From contig NZ_CP088262.1 of assembly GCF_021117365.1 (NCBI RefSeq), positions 3,660,501-3,724,500 on the forward strand: a stretch of DNA of 64,000 bases, given 5' to 3'. Shown piece by piece: positions 35,760-44,816 of this stretch. Source of the DNA: Nocardioides sp. cx-173. GTDB taxonomy: Bacteria; Actinomycetota; Actinomycetes; Propionibacteriales; Nocardioidaceae. How positions within the stretch are numbered: the stretch's first letter is position 1; each line of letters begins with the position of its first letter. The notes beneath the pieces are model-generated. The model made no database searches, was not told the origin of the DNA, and saw only the letters and a list, made by a program, of their open reading frames with translations. The position numbers and the translations under genes were made by a program.

Positions 35760-36915
35760 AGTTGACTGCTTTCGTCAAGCGAGGAGCCTGATGAGCTCGG
35801 ACCTCGACCAGCCACTCCTGGAGCACCTGCGTCAGCGCCGTCGAGTCGAATTGGTGCACCGTACGAGCACCTGCCTCCACCATGGCCGCTCGCTCGGCCT
35901 CCGACAGGTTGGCAGTTCTCCTCAGCGCGCGGCACATGGACTCCAGGTCTCCCGCAGCGGCGAGAATACCGTTCACCCCGTCCACAATCACCTCCGCTGG
36001 ACCACCGGGCTCGGTGGCGATGACGAGACACCCTGCGTCCATCCCTTCAATAACCACGGCGCCGAACGGCTCTGGAAGCCGAGATGAGTGCAGGAGTACG
36101 TCGGCCTCCACGAGATACGCGGCCGGCTCCGGGACCTGGCCTGCGAAGTGGACCCGGTCGGCCACGCCAAGCGACACAGTGAGGGCCTCAAGCTGCCGAA
36201 GGAAGTCGATCTCCCCGAACATGGGCGAGCCGACGATCGTCAACGTTGCAAGGGAGTCCCTAAGCTCCCGGGCGAAGGCTTCGATGGCAAGATCCTGTCC
36301 CTTCCAAGGCGCGATTCGTCCTACCACGACGATGGACGACAAACCATTTGCTGGTGTACTCCGCTGCCGAGCACTCGCCCTCAAAGACGGCGGCAACACG
36401 AGGACCGGCTTCTGTCTGGTTCGAACCGTCGCGAGGGTGCTCATGCTATTGACGACAAAGGCATCACAGCAGTGGCCCAGCACCCGCGAATAGAGCCAGG
36501 CTGCCCGACCGAGATACTCCCTCGTCAGATGATCGTGGACACTCCACACGAAGGTCACCGGCAGACCGAGCGTCGCCAGTCGGCCAAAGACCACCGCCTT
36601 GAGGCTGCGGCCCACAACGACCTCGACGTCAGCCGAGCGCACTGCCTTCCGCACTCGTCGTGTGTACCCGAGTAAGGCCATCACCGCCCGCGGCCCCGAC
36701 CTGAGAGCCGTTGTCCGCTTGATGGCTCCCAGCTCATCGGGCATCGGCAGGACAAACACGTCGGCCTCGCCCTCGAAGTCGTCGACCAGGCCACCCGACT
36801 CGCCGAACAACACAGCGGGCTTCGATGGACCGCCCCAGGCCCGCACGATGCGAAGCAGCGACAGCTCGGCCCCCGATGGCGCAGACGAATGGGTCATGAA
36901 GAGCGTGCGGATCAC
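35752..36915 (-). CDS. GT4-type glycosyltransferase 2
   Basis: 387 residues. GTG 36915 sits in a GTGA overlap with the upstream gene and gives VIRTLFMTHSSAPSGAELSL; a longer frame to 36993 would lie inside that gene. The donor-binding region SSIVVVGRIAPWKGQDLAIEAF and LPEPFGAVVIEGMDAGCLVIATEPGG is typical of GT4. The acceptor and donor sugars are unknown. Confidence 0.85.
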   Translation of the reverse strand: MIRTLFMTHSSAPSGAELSLLRIVRAWGGPSKPAVLFGESGGLVDDFEGEADVFVLPMPDELGAIKRTTALRSGPRAVMALLGYTRRVRKAVRSADVEVVVGRSLKAVVFGRLATLGLPVTFVWSVHDHLTREYLGRAAWLYSRVLGHCCDAFVVNSMSTLATVRTRQKPVLVLPPSLRASARQRSTPANGLSSIVVVGRIAPWKGQDLAIEAFARELRDSLATLTIVGSPMFGEIDFLRQLEALTVSLGVADRVHFAGQVPEPAAYLVEADVLLHSSRLPEPFGAVVIEGMDAGCLVIATEPGGPAEVIVDGVNGILAAAGDLESMCRALRRTANLSEAERAAMVEAGARTVHQFDSTALTQVLQEWLVEVRAHQAPRLTKAVNCA

Positions 36916-37985
36916 TCGCCCAGCTCCCGGTAAAGCGCTACGTGGCGATCGGCGATCAAGTCCCAACCGAACCGGTCCGCGTGCGCGCGACAATCGTCAG
37001 CCGACGGCACCGAGCCGGCGAGCCCGCCGACGAGACGGTCGGCCAGCAACTCTGGGCTTTCGGGCGGAACGATGAGGCTGGAGTCCAAGTCCTTGACGGC
37101 ATCGGGGAGGCCGCCCACGTTGGTGACGATCACTGGCCGCCCAACGGCGAGGGACTCCAGCGCAATCAGCCCGAATCCCTCCAGATCGCGTGTGGGTACG
37201 ACCGTCAGCCGGGCGTCTCGGTAGCCGTCGGACAGTTCCTCATCCGAAACACGACCGTGGAAGCGCACGGAAGACTGGAGTCCGAGTCTCTCGGAGAGGG
37301 TGTGGAGTTCTTCACGAGCGGTACCGTCACCGAAGATGCTGAGCTCCGCGTCCGGATGGGCCTCCAGGACACGCGGCCAGGCCTCGAGGAGGGTGTCGAT
37401 CCCCATTCGTCGTTCGAGTCGTCGCACGCACACAACCAGCGGCCGCCTGCGCTGCGAGGGAGGTTGCGCCTTGAAGTGCGAGAGGTCCACTCCGGGCGGT
37501 ATGACCGAGATCAGCTCGCGCGGATATCCGAAGTCCTGGTGCAGAATGTCCGCAAATGCCTCGCACAAGACGACGGCGCGGCTGGCATGGCGATATCGCC
37601 CTGTCTCCCAGGCCTTCTTAAGACGCGCCTTCCACACCGACTGACCCGCCGCCAAGCTCTCGGCGTACCATGGGCCTTGGAAGTGGATGATGCCATCCAC
37701 GCTCCCGCCTGCTGCCCTGGATCCCGCCCCGTACGGTGCGAAGTGGCGGTCCACCAGCGCCCCCCGTGGCCCTCGGTGGTGCCTATGCGACGACAGCACC
37801 CTGACCGGGAGCGGCGACGACCGGTGCGGCCACGACAGGGCGCCTGCCGGAGCCGAACCGAACGCCACCGCTGTGACATCGATGTCGGCACGTCGGTCGA
37901 GCGCGGCATACAACGATTGGAAGTAGCGGTTGAGGCCGCCGGGGCGAGAGGCGAACCACTCGGCACCCGTCATGTGAACACGCAC
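36912..37985 (-). CDS. GT4-type glycosyltransferase 3
   Basis: 357 residues. N-terminal WFASRPGGLNRYFQSLYAAL, middle VIPPGVDLSHFKAQPPSQRR, and the C-terminal motif DLEGFGLIALESLAVGRPVIVTNVGG. First gene of the minus-strand trio, starting 73 bases from the divergent GT2 gene at 38059. The short gap probably has promoters on both strands, but I see no clear elements. Confidence 0.87.
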   Translation of the reverse strand: MRVHMTGAEWFASRPGGLNRYFQSLYAALDRRADIDVTAVAFGSAPAGALSWPHRSSPLPVRVLSSHRHHRGPRGALVDRHFAPYGAGSRAAGGSVDGIIHFQGPWYAESLAAGQSVWKARLKKAWETGRYRHASRAVVLCEAFADILHQDFGYPRELISVIPPGVDLSHFKAQPPSQRRRPLVVCVRRLERRMGIDTLLEAWPRVLEAHPDAELSIFGDGTAREELHTLSERLGLQSSVRFHGRVSDEELSDGYRDARLTVVPTRDLEGFGLIALESLAVGRPVIVTNVGGLPDAVKDLDSSLIVPPESPELLADRLVGGLAGSVPSADDCRAHADRFGWDLIADRHVALYRELGE

Positions 37986-38058
37986 TCGGCACTACCCTCC
38001 GTCGGAGCAAGGACGCAGTGCCTGCTGGCCAATCCCGGTTCGTTGCTAACCTTACGGT

Positions 38059-39012
38059 ATGAGCGTCACGGCTGTGATCTGTAGCCTCAACAGGCCGATG
38101 GAGCTCACGTCGTCGCTCACCGCGCTGGCTGAGCAGACGCGCCTTCCCGACCGTGTCGTCGTCGTGGCACAGGCTCACGACGGGGACACGGCCGCTGTGG
38201 CGCGAGAGGCGGGCGCCGAGGTCTGCATCACTCCTGGCCCTGGTCTCGCCCTCGCCATCGAGTCCGCGATCATGTGGGCCGGAAGCGGAGTGTGCGCTTT
38301 CGTCGACGATGACGCACGGGCACATCCAGACTGGATCCAGCGCATGGAGGATGCATTCGCCGACCCCACGGTCGGGGCGGTCGGAGGGCGGGACAACGTG
38401 GCGGGCGACGGCTGGACCGGTAGGCCGGACCTACCTGTCGGCATCATCACGCCAACCGGCCGGATCATTGGTAATCACCACCACGGGACCGGCGCCGTTC
38501 GGCAAGCCCAGACGGTCAAGGGCGCCAACATGGGGATCCGAGTCGCTGCCGCCATCGGATTCCCGCTCTCCCAGTTCGTTCGGGGCACCGGAGCGCAATA
38601 TCGTAACGAGCTCATTCTGACGGCAGAGATCAGAAGGCGTGGCTACCGCGTGCTGTACGACCCGGCAATTCGGGTCGACCATTTCCCGTCACAACGCGCG
38701 CTGGGAGATGATCGACATCTCTTCAGCCGCGAAAGGGTGGCCCTCAACGTGGCCAACGAGGTCTCCGCACTTCGGATCTCAGAGCCGCTTCGGGTGCGCA
38801 TCGCCTACCAACTCCGAGCCGTGGCCGTTGGCACCCGGCTCCACCCCGGCATTGTCCACACGCTTCGCGGAGCAATTCTCGAGCACCGCAACGACGTACC
38901 GAGGTTCGCCGGGGTGATTGACGGGCTGAGACTCGGGAGGCAGTCTCGCAAGAAGGAGGCATTGTTGATCTCCGGGTCGGTTCAGACTGTGGGCCGGGGC
39001 CACAACGCCTGA
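38059..39012 (+). CDS. GT2-type glycosyltransferase
   Basis: 317 residues of the GT-A fold. VTAVICSLNRPMELTSSLTAL opens the domain, CAFVDDDARAHPDWIQRM has the metal-binding D-D-D, and VKGANMGIRVAAAIGFP with GTGAQYRNELILTAEIRRRGYRVLYDP makes the acceptor half. Likely adds a sugar or galactofuranose-like unit to the lipid-linked repeat. Base usage is less GC-biased than in the genome flanks. Confidence 0.85.
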   Translation: MSVTAVICSLNRPMELTSSLTALAEQTRLPDRVVVVAQAHDGDTAAVAREAGAEVCITPGPGLALAIESAIMWAGSGVCAFVDDDARAHPDWIQRMEDAFADPTVGAVGGRDNVAGDGWTGRPDLPVGIITPTGRIIGNHHHGTGAVRQAQTVKGANMGIRVAAAIGFPLSQFVRGTGAQYRNELILTAEIRRRGYRVLYDPAIRVDHFPSQRALGDDRHLFSRERVALNVANEVSALRISEPLRVRIAYQLRAVAVGTRLHPGIVHTLRGAILEHRNDVPRFAGVIDGLRLGRQSRKKEALLISGSVQTVGRGHNA

Positions 39013-39082
39013 GCACGAAAGCGATAGACGCGGCAGCGGTCCTTCCAAGTCGTCGAACCTTCAGAGGAGATCAACGAATTCC

Positions 39083-40222
39083 ATGGGCACCCCCGACCCA
39101 GGCGGCGCCATCGCCCAAATACCTCGGCCCGTCGTCGCGATCGCCCACGATTACCTCACCCAGCGCGGCGGTGCCGAGCGGGTCGTCCTGGCCATGTCGC
39201 GAGCTTTCCCCGAGGCACCCATCTACACCACGCTGTACGACCCTGACCTCACGTTTGCGGAGTTCCGCGGGCGAGATGTGCGTGTGTCCCCCTTGAACGC
39301 GTGGGGAGCGCTGCGTCGCAACCATCGGCTCGCCCTGCCTTTCTTACCACTTGCGGCTTCGCGCATGCGCGCGCCTGCCGACGTGCTCCTGTGCAGCAGC
39401 AGCGGGTGGTCCCATGGATTCCGGACTGATGGAAAGAAGCTCGTCTACTGCTACACACCCGCGCGTTGGCTCTACCAACGGGAGCACTACCTAGGCGAGG
39501 ATTCGGCAACGTCGGTCCGGGCAGCGCTAAGGGCCCTGACGCCGGGGCTTCGATGGTGGGACAAGCGGCAGGCAGCCGGGGTTGAGCGGTACCTTGCCAT
39601 CTCCCGTGTGGTGCGAGAACGAATCCGTGAGGCCTACGGGGTCGACTCGGACATCCTTCCGGCGCCGATACCGCAAGAAATCGCCGACATCGCGCCCGTT
39701 GCGCTCGGCTCGGATCACGGTCCACTTCCGGAGAAGTTCTTGCTCTGCGTATCCCGCCTCCTGCCATACAAGAATGTGGATGCGGTCATCGAGGCGCTCA
39801 GGCTTCGCCCTCGCTCGTCGCTCGTCGTGGTGGGTCGAGGCCCCGAGGAACAACGTCTCCGCAGACAGGCGCCTCCCAACGTCTGCATTCTGTCCGGCCT
39901 CTCGGACGGCAATATGCGCTGGCTCTATGAGAACTGCACCGGGCTAGTGGCCGCGAGCCACGAGGACTTCGGGCTAACCCCTCTGGAGGCGGCGGCAGCT
40001 GGAAAGCCGTCGGCCGTCTTGAGGGCTGGCGGCTATCTCGACACGATGACGGACCAGACAGCCGTCTTCTTCGATCACCCCACCCCCGACGCGATAGCCA
40101 AGGCCATCGATAGACTCGCGCGTGGCGCGTGGGAGCCGAGCGTGATCCGTCGTCATACGGAACAGTATTCCGAGCAGACATTCATCCGGCGGCTGCAGTC
40201 AATCGTTGCTGACCTGACCTGA
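39083..40222 (+). CDS. GT4-type glycosyltransferase 4 (mannosyltransferase-like)
   Basis: 379 residues. VVAIAHDYLTQRGGAERVVLAM, KLVYCYTPARWLYQREHYLG and, in the second domain, LLCVSRLLPYKNVDAVIEAL and AASHEDFGLTPLEAAAAGKPSAVLRAGG resemble WbaZ-like mannosyltransferases. With the GDP-mannose-using genes directly downstream, a mannose or rhamnose transfer is a reasonable guess. 18 bases before gmd on the same strand. Confidence 0.87.
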   Translation: MGTPDPGGAIAQIPRPVVAIAHDYLTQRGGAERVVLAMSRAFPEAPIYTTLYDPDLTFAEFRGRDVRVSPLNAWGALRRNHRLALPFLPLAASRMRAPADVLLCSSSGWSHGFRTDGKKLVYCYTPARWLYQREHYLGEDSATSVRAALRALTPGLRWWDKRQAAGVERYLAISRVVRERIREAYGVDSDILPAPIPQEIADIAPVALGSDHGPLPEKFLLCVSRLLPYKNVDAVIEALRLRPRSSLVVVGRGPEEQRLRRQAPPNVCILSGLSDGNMRWLYENCTGLVAASHEDFGLTPLEAAAAGKPSAVLRAGGYLDTMTDQTAVFFDHPTPDAIAKAIDRLARGAWEPSVIRRHTEQYSEQTFIRRLQSIVADLT

Positions 40223-40240
40223 CGACAAAGGGGTTTTGGA

Positions 40241-41233
40241 ATGTCCGAAGACGCACGCAGAGCGCTCATTACAGGCGTCACCGGCCAAGATGGGGGCCAC
40301 CTTGCCGAGCTGCTGCACGACCAGGGGTACGAGGTATTTGGGCTGCTGCGAGGACAACGTAACGCACGCAAAGAGGCGTTCGAGCGTGAGTTCCCCTATG
40401 TCCATCTCGTCGAGGCCGATCTGACGGACCAGACGTCGCTCATCCAGGCGGTGATCACCGCCGAGCCTCACGAGATCTACAACCTGGGTGCGATCAGCCA
40501 CGTGGGTTACTCCTTCCGCAACCCGCAACTGACCGCAGACATCACGGCCAAGGGGGTGCTCAACCTGCTGGAGGCGGTCCGCATCACCGGCATGGCCGAG
40601 CGCACCCGCTTCTATCAAGCCTCGACGTCCGAAATGTTCGGTGGGCTTGACTACAACCGGCCCGGTAACGGCTATACCGAGGACTCGTTGTTCCACCCGC
40701 GGAGTCCCTATGGCGTGGCGAAGCTGTACGCGCACTGGATCGCGCGGAACTATCGCGAGAGCTACGGGATGTTCGTTTCGACTGGGATCCTCTTCAACCA
40801 TGAGGGCGAGCGGCGCGGACTCGAGTTCGTGACGCGCAAGATCAGCAATGCGGTCGCCGCGATTCACCTCGGCCACCAAGACCACGTCGTGCTGGGTGAT
40901 CTGCATCCCAAGCGCGACTGGGGCTACGCCGGCGACTACGTTCGCGGGATGTGGCAGATCCTGCAGCACTCGGAGCCGGACGACTTCGTCCTTGCCACGG
41001 GCGAGACGCACTCCATCGAGGAGTTCCTGACGCTTGCCTTCCAGGAAGTCGGAATCTCGGACTGGCGGCCTTACGTCCGGCAGGATCCCGCCTTCATGCG
41101 TCCGGCCGAGGTGGACATCCTCCTGGGCGACCCGACCAAGGCGGAAACGATACTGGGCTGGAAGCGGGAGGTGGACTTCCCGGGACTGGTCAAGCTCATG
41201 GTCCAGCACGATCTTCGGGTCCTCGGCCAGTGA
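40241..41233 (+). CDS. gmd: GDP-mannose 4,6-dehydratase
   Basis: 330 residues. ITGVTGQDGGHLAELL is the Gmd form of the Rossmann motif, FYQASTSEMFGG the catalytic Thr/Ser region, and Y-x-x-x-K lies in SPYGVAKLYAHW; NHEGERRGLEFVTRKI and LHPKRDWGYAGDYV complete the family. It turns GDP-mannose into GDP-4-keto-6-deoxymannose. AAAGGGG precedes the ATG. The stop overlaps the next gene by GTGA, which suggests that the partner reductase follows. Confidence 0.93.
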   Translation: MSEDARRALITGVTGQDGGHLAELLHDQGYEVFGLLRGQRNARKEAFEREFPYVHLVEADLTDQTSLIQAVITAEPHEIYNLGAISHVGYSFRNPQLTADITAKGVLNLLEAVRITGMAERTRFYQASTSEMFGGLDYNRPGNGYTEDSLFHPRSPYGVAKLYAHWIARNYRESYGMFVSTGILFNHEGERRGLEFVTRKISNAVAAIHLGHQDHVVLGDLHPKRDWGYAGDYVRGMWQILQHSEPDDFVLATGETHSIEEFLTLAFQEVGISDWRPYVRQDPAFMRPAEVDILLGDPTKAETILGWKREVDFPGLVKLMVQHDLRVLGQ

Positions 41234-42153
41234 GTTTGTCGCCCACGACAACTGTCGCCATCACAGGTGTCAATGGGTTCGTAGGGCGTCACCTGGCTCA
41301 CGAGCTGCGTGCAGCAGGTCGACGGGTCATCGGCGTCGGCCGCGATGCGCAGGCTGTCGACCCGGACGTCCTTGACGGGGGCTACTTCCGGGCGGATCTC
41401 ACAGCAGGTTGGCCCCCCCTTCCGCCCCTATCGGGGGTGGTTCACCTCGCTGGGCACTCAGCCGTGGGGCCCTCCTTCGAAGCCCCCGCGCGTTACGTCG
41501 CCGATAACACCGCCATGCTCATCAACCTGGGTCAGTCCATGCTGGCGGGCGCAGTGGTGGGTCGAGTCATCGTCGTCAGCAGCGGCGCCGTGTACGACGC
41601 CTCGCACGACGCTCCCATGGACGAGGCTGCGCCAGTGGGATACAGCTCGCCTTACGTGGTGAGCAAGGTGGCGGTGGAGGGGATGGCGCGGTACTACCGC
41701 GGGCGCGGTCAGGACATGGTCGTGGCGCGACCCTTCAACCACATCGGGCCAGGGCAGGGCGCCGGTTTCCTGGTGCCGGATCTCACGAGCGGGCTGCGGC
41801 ACGCCATGATGTCCGACGGTGAACTCGCTGTCGGAGACCTCTCCACGGCGCGCGACTACACCGACGTCCGCGACGTGGTGCGGGCCTACCGTCTGATGCT
41901 CGACGCCGAGCTCGGGCACTGGGTGTACAACGTGTGCAGCGGGCAGGCGCGCAGCGGCACAGAGATCCTGGCGATCCTGCAGCAGAACACTGCCACAACC
42001 TCAGTGAGGTCGACGCTCGATCCGAGCCGCATCCGGCCGTCAGATCCGCGCGTGGTGCGCGGTGTCTCGGATCGGCTCCACGAAGCCACGGGATGGAGCC
42101 CTGTGATCAAGCTGGAGACGAGTCTGCGCGACTACGTCCAGGACTCCGCCTAG
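41230..42153 (+). CDS. NAD-dependent epimerase/reductase (Rmd-like)
   Basis: 307-residue short-chain dehydrogenase: VAITGVNGFVGRHLAHEL, SSGAVYDASHDAPMDE, and the Y-x-x-x-K in SPYVVSKVAVEG. Coupled to gmd by a GTGA overlap, it most likely reduces the 4-keto intermediate to GDP-D-rhamnose (Rmd), or to GDP-6-deoxy-talose; sequence alone does not decide. Its 3' end overlaps the convergent ligase gene by 47 bases. Confidence 0.85.
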   Translation: MSLSPTTTVAITGVNGFVGRHLAHELRAAGRRVIGVGRDAQAVDPDVLDGGYFRADLTAGWPPLPPLSGVVHLAGHSAVGPSFEAPARYVADNTAMLINLGQSMLAGAVVGRVIVVSSGAVYDASHDAPMDEAAPVGYSSPYVVSKVAVEGMARYYRGRGQDMVVARPFNHIGPGQGAGFLVPDLTSGLRHAMMSDGELAVGDLSTARDYTDVRDVVRAYRLMLDAELGHWVYNVCSGQARSGTEILAILQQNTATTSVRSTLDPSRIRPSDPRVVRGVSDRLHEATGWSPVIKLETSLRDYVQDSA

Positions 42154-43531
42154 CGTCGCTCGCGGCATCCTCCACCTCTGAGTCCGGACCGAAGGTCCGG
42201 AGACAGCAGCCAAGCACGACGGCGACCAGGAGTCCTGTGGTGGACGAAAAAACGTTGCCAGACATCGTGCACACCAGCGTGGTGATCGTGGCCGCCCCTA
42301 GAGCGAGATCCTCCGGGCTCCCCATGCGGGCACTCACCACAACCCGTCGGAAACAAGCCACGACCAGCACCAGTAGGGCGATCAGCACCAAGGAGCCGAA
42401 GTTGACAAGCAGGTCGACGTAAGAGTTGTCGAGTCTGAGCAGGCGCGTACCAGTGCCGCTTGCCCCCTGGCCCAGCGGATTCGCGAACGCAGGCAGGATC
42501 CGACTCCCGAGCTGGAGTCGAGCTTGCAGGGAGTCGTCCTGAGCCAGCCCCTCGGAGGTGTACCGGTCGGTCGTGAGGATCGAGGAGTCGGGCGCCAGCC
42601 CCCCGAGGATCCTTCCCAGGATCCAAAGCCCGACAGCGGCCACTCCCACGATCACCATCAGGTTCTTCAGGCCACGCCCTCGAAGGGCGATGAAGGCGAG
42701 GGACACGACCAGGGCGAGTAGCGCGGTACGCACCCCCGTGAGGAGCACGGCAAACAGGATGACACCGATGACTGGCAAGGCAAACAAGCGATACACCAGG
42801 CTCGACTTGCCAGCGACTTGGACGATGCCCACGACGAGGCAATATCCCAGGACCACGGAGAAGGGCCCTGGGGACTCCGAGGCCCCGAAGACTCGGACCA
42901 GCCGTGGCAGAGGCTCGCCGACGCTGGCAAGCTTGCTGGCCACCATCCATTGCGCGTCCCACGACGGGAGTACGAAGAACTGGAAGATTCCGTAGGCGGC
43001 AAGAAGCCCCCCTCCTGGTACAGCGAGGCGGAACAGGGCTGGCCACAAGTTGGGAAGCCGACCAGTTGAGAGCAGCAGGATGGTGGCAAACGCTGCCGAC
43101 TGGAGGATCACGGCGTACAGGACCCCGATGTTGCGCTCACCAATGACCACCTGTGTCACGAGAGGCAGCACGATGAGGACAACGAGAGCCCACTCGACAA
43201 CCTGTGGTTTCCGATTCATCCGGCTCCTGGACATCAGGACCGCGATGCACACGAGAACAAGCGGCAATAGCAGTAGTGGGTCATAGTCCACCCGACCCGG
43301 CGAGAGCAGACGCCGTAAGAGGCCGAGCGTGCAAATGAACATCACCGCGAGGAGTAGGAGCGCGCGTGGGCGTAGGAAGGGTAGAAGGAGCAACGCAGCA
43401 AGCAGGATCGAGACCTGGAGCGGCGCCACGGCCGTCAGCGCACCGACCATGGCGCCGCCACCCAGCACCGCTCCTGTCAGCGCAGCGGAACCCGATGAAC
43501 TCGCCCGGATGCGTGCAAGGGTGCCCATCAT
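42107..43531 (-). CDS. O-antigen ligase/polymerase-like membrane protein
   Basis: 474 residues with about eleven or twelve hydrophobic segments. The Wzy_C-like loop contains RYTSEGLAQDDSLQARLQLG, ILPAFANPLGQGASGTGTRL and LDNSYVDLLVNFGS, the pattern of periplasmic loops in Wzy/WaaL proteins. It probably polymerises lipid-linked repeats outside the membrane. The ATG at 43531 overlaps the flippase stop (ATGA). The last 16 codons run antisense into the Rmd-like gene. Confidence 0.85.
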   Translation of the reverse strand: MMGTLARIRASSSGSAALTGAVLGGGAMVGALTAVAPLQVSILLAALLLLPFLRPRALLLLAVMFICTLGLLRRLLSPGRVDYDPLLLLPLVLVCIAVLMSRSRMNRKPQVVEWALVVLIVLPLVTQVVIGERNIGVLYAVILQSAAFATILLLSTGRLPNLWPALFRLAVPGGGLLAAYGIFQFFVLPSWDAQWMVASKLASVGEPLPRLVRVFGASESPGPFSVVLGYCLVVGIVQVAGKSSLVYRLFALPVIGVILFAVLLTGVRTALLALVVSLAFIALRGRGLKNLMVIVGVAAVGLWILGRILGGLAPDSSILTTDRYTSEGLAQDDSLQARLQLGSRILPAFANPLGQGASGTGTRLLRLDNSYVDLLVNFGSLVLIALLVLVVACFRRVVVSARMGSPEDLALGAATITTLVCTMSGNVFSSTTGLLVAVVLGCCLRTFGPDSEVEDAASDARRSPGRSRADSSPA

Positions 43532-44790
43532 TGTCCGTTGGTCCTCAGCCTGAGGGTGGGCCGAAGATAGCCGGTCAACCATCGCACGTCCGCAGTCGTG
43601 ACTAGGCCAAGTGGTTCCGAGAACCCCCCCCGCCTGAGGAAGAACCACCAAGCGAAGCTTGTCATCGCATAGCAAACGCTGCTAGTGATCGCGGCCCCGT
43701 GGATGCCGAGATGGGGCACCAGCATGATCAGTCCAATGGCTGTCACCGCCACTCCGCATACCTCACCAATCGACTGGGCACCTGGGCGACCCCGGGCCGC
43801 GAGAAGCGTGCCAAACATATAGCCGGCGAAACCAGCGAGCAGCCCCGGCAGGAGGAGATAGGAGATCACCGTCGCCTCCTTGTACTCCTGCCCGAAGAGC
43901 AAGGGGATCGCAACCGGCGCGAGAAGCGCAAACGCGCCGGCGAGACACGCTCCCGCCGCCACTGTCAGCCGGGTTACTCGTGCAGAGAACGCGTCGTCCC
44001 AGTCCGTCCCGGAGCGCACCAGAGCCACGCGTTGCGAGGCGGACACCACCATCAACGGCAACTGCGCCCAGGTGACGGCCACCGCATAGATACCGATCTC
44101 CTCCGCATCGATGAGGAATGCGAGGGCCACCTGGTCCAGCCGGACGTTGCTCAAGGCTGCGAACTGACCGAGCCACACTGCGACCGAGTAGCGCACAAAG
44201 GAGCTGCGCGGCGTCGCGAGGTCACTTGAGCCGCGGCCGGCCGCCAACATGCGTCTCACTTTTGGCAGCCAGGTGAGCGTGGCCAGGGTTCCGGTCACCA
44301 CGATCACAAGAGTCGCTGTCACCGCCGTGAGGGCCCCAACGGCGGCCAAAACAAGAATTGCTGCAAAGCGCGTGATCGTGGTGGCCCACGCCTCTTTAGA
44401 GGCGGACCCGAAGCGCCTATCGGCCTGGAGCAGCGCCCGAAGGCAGTCGAGCGGAAGAACGATCGGCAAACAGAGCGCCACGACCAGCAACGAGTCGCGG
44501 TATGGGGGGCCGGTCAACCACGCCCAGCCAAGCATCGCCCCGGTGCCGACAAGACTGAGGCCGACGATCCCCTGCAACAACTTGACGTAGATTCGGCGAG
44601 TGAGCGCGCCGCGGGCACCGAAATGGAGCACTGCAGCGGGAATGCCGACGGCGAAGACCATCGGCGCCAACGCCAGCGTTGCCATACTGACAGCCAGTAC
44701 ACCTCGTCCCTCCGGGGCGAGCGTCCGGGCCAGGATCGGACCCGTCACAAGGGAGAACGCCGGAGCCGCCAAGTTCCCCAGCAGCGTCAC
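43528..44790 (-). CDS. Polysaccharide flippase, MATE/Wzx-like
   Basis: 420 residues with about twelve hydrophobic segments. NLAAPAFSLVTGPILARTLAPEGRGVLAVSM is the usual N-terminal helix pair with the A-P-E-G-R-G motif of this oligosaccharide flippase group, and an internal repeat (LLLPGLLAGFAGYMFGTLLAARGRPG) supports it. It would move undecaprenyl-linked repeat units across the membrane before polymerisation by the neighbour gene. Confidence 0.87.
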   Translation of the reverse strand: MTLLGNLAAPAFSLVTGPILARTLAPEGRGVLAVSMATLALAPMVFAVGIPAAVLHFGARGALTRRIYVKLLQGIVGLSLVGTGAMLGWAWLTGPPYRDSLLVVALCLPIVLPLDCLRALLQADRRFGSASKEAWATTITRFAAILVLAAVGALTAVTATLVIVVTGTLATLTWLPKVRRMLAAGRGSSDLATPRSSFVRYSVAVWLGQFAALSNVRLDQVALAFLIDAEEIGIYAVAVTWAQLPLMVVSASQRVALVRSGTDWDDAFSARVTRLTVAAGACLAGAFALLAPVAIPLLFGQEYKEATVISYLLLPGLLAGFAGYMFGTLLAARGRPGAQSIGEVCGVAVTAIGLIMLVPHLGIHGAAITSSVCYAMTSFAWWFFLRRGGFSEPLGLVTTADVRWLTGYLRPTLRLRTNGQ

Positions 44791-44816
44791 CTGAACTCCG
44801 CCCAGCTTGCGCTTGG

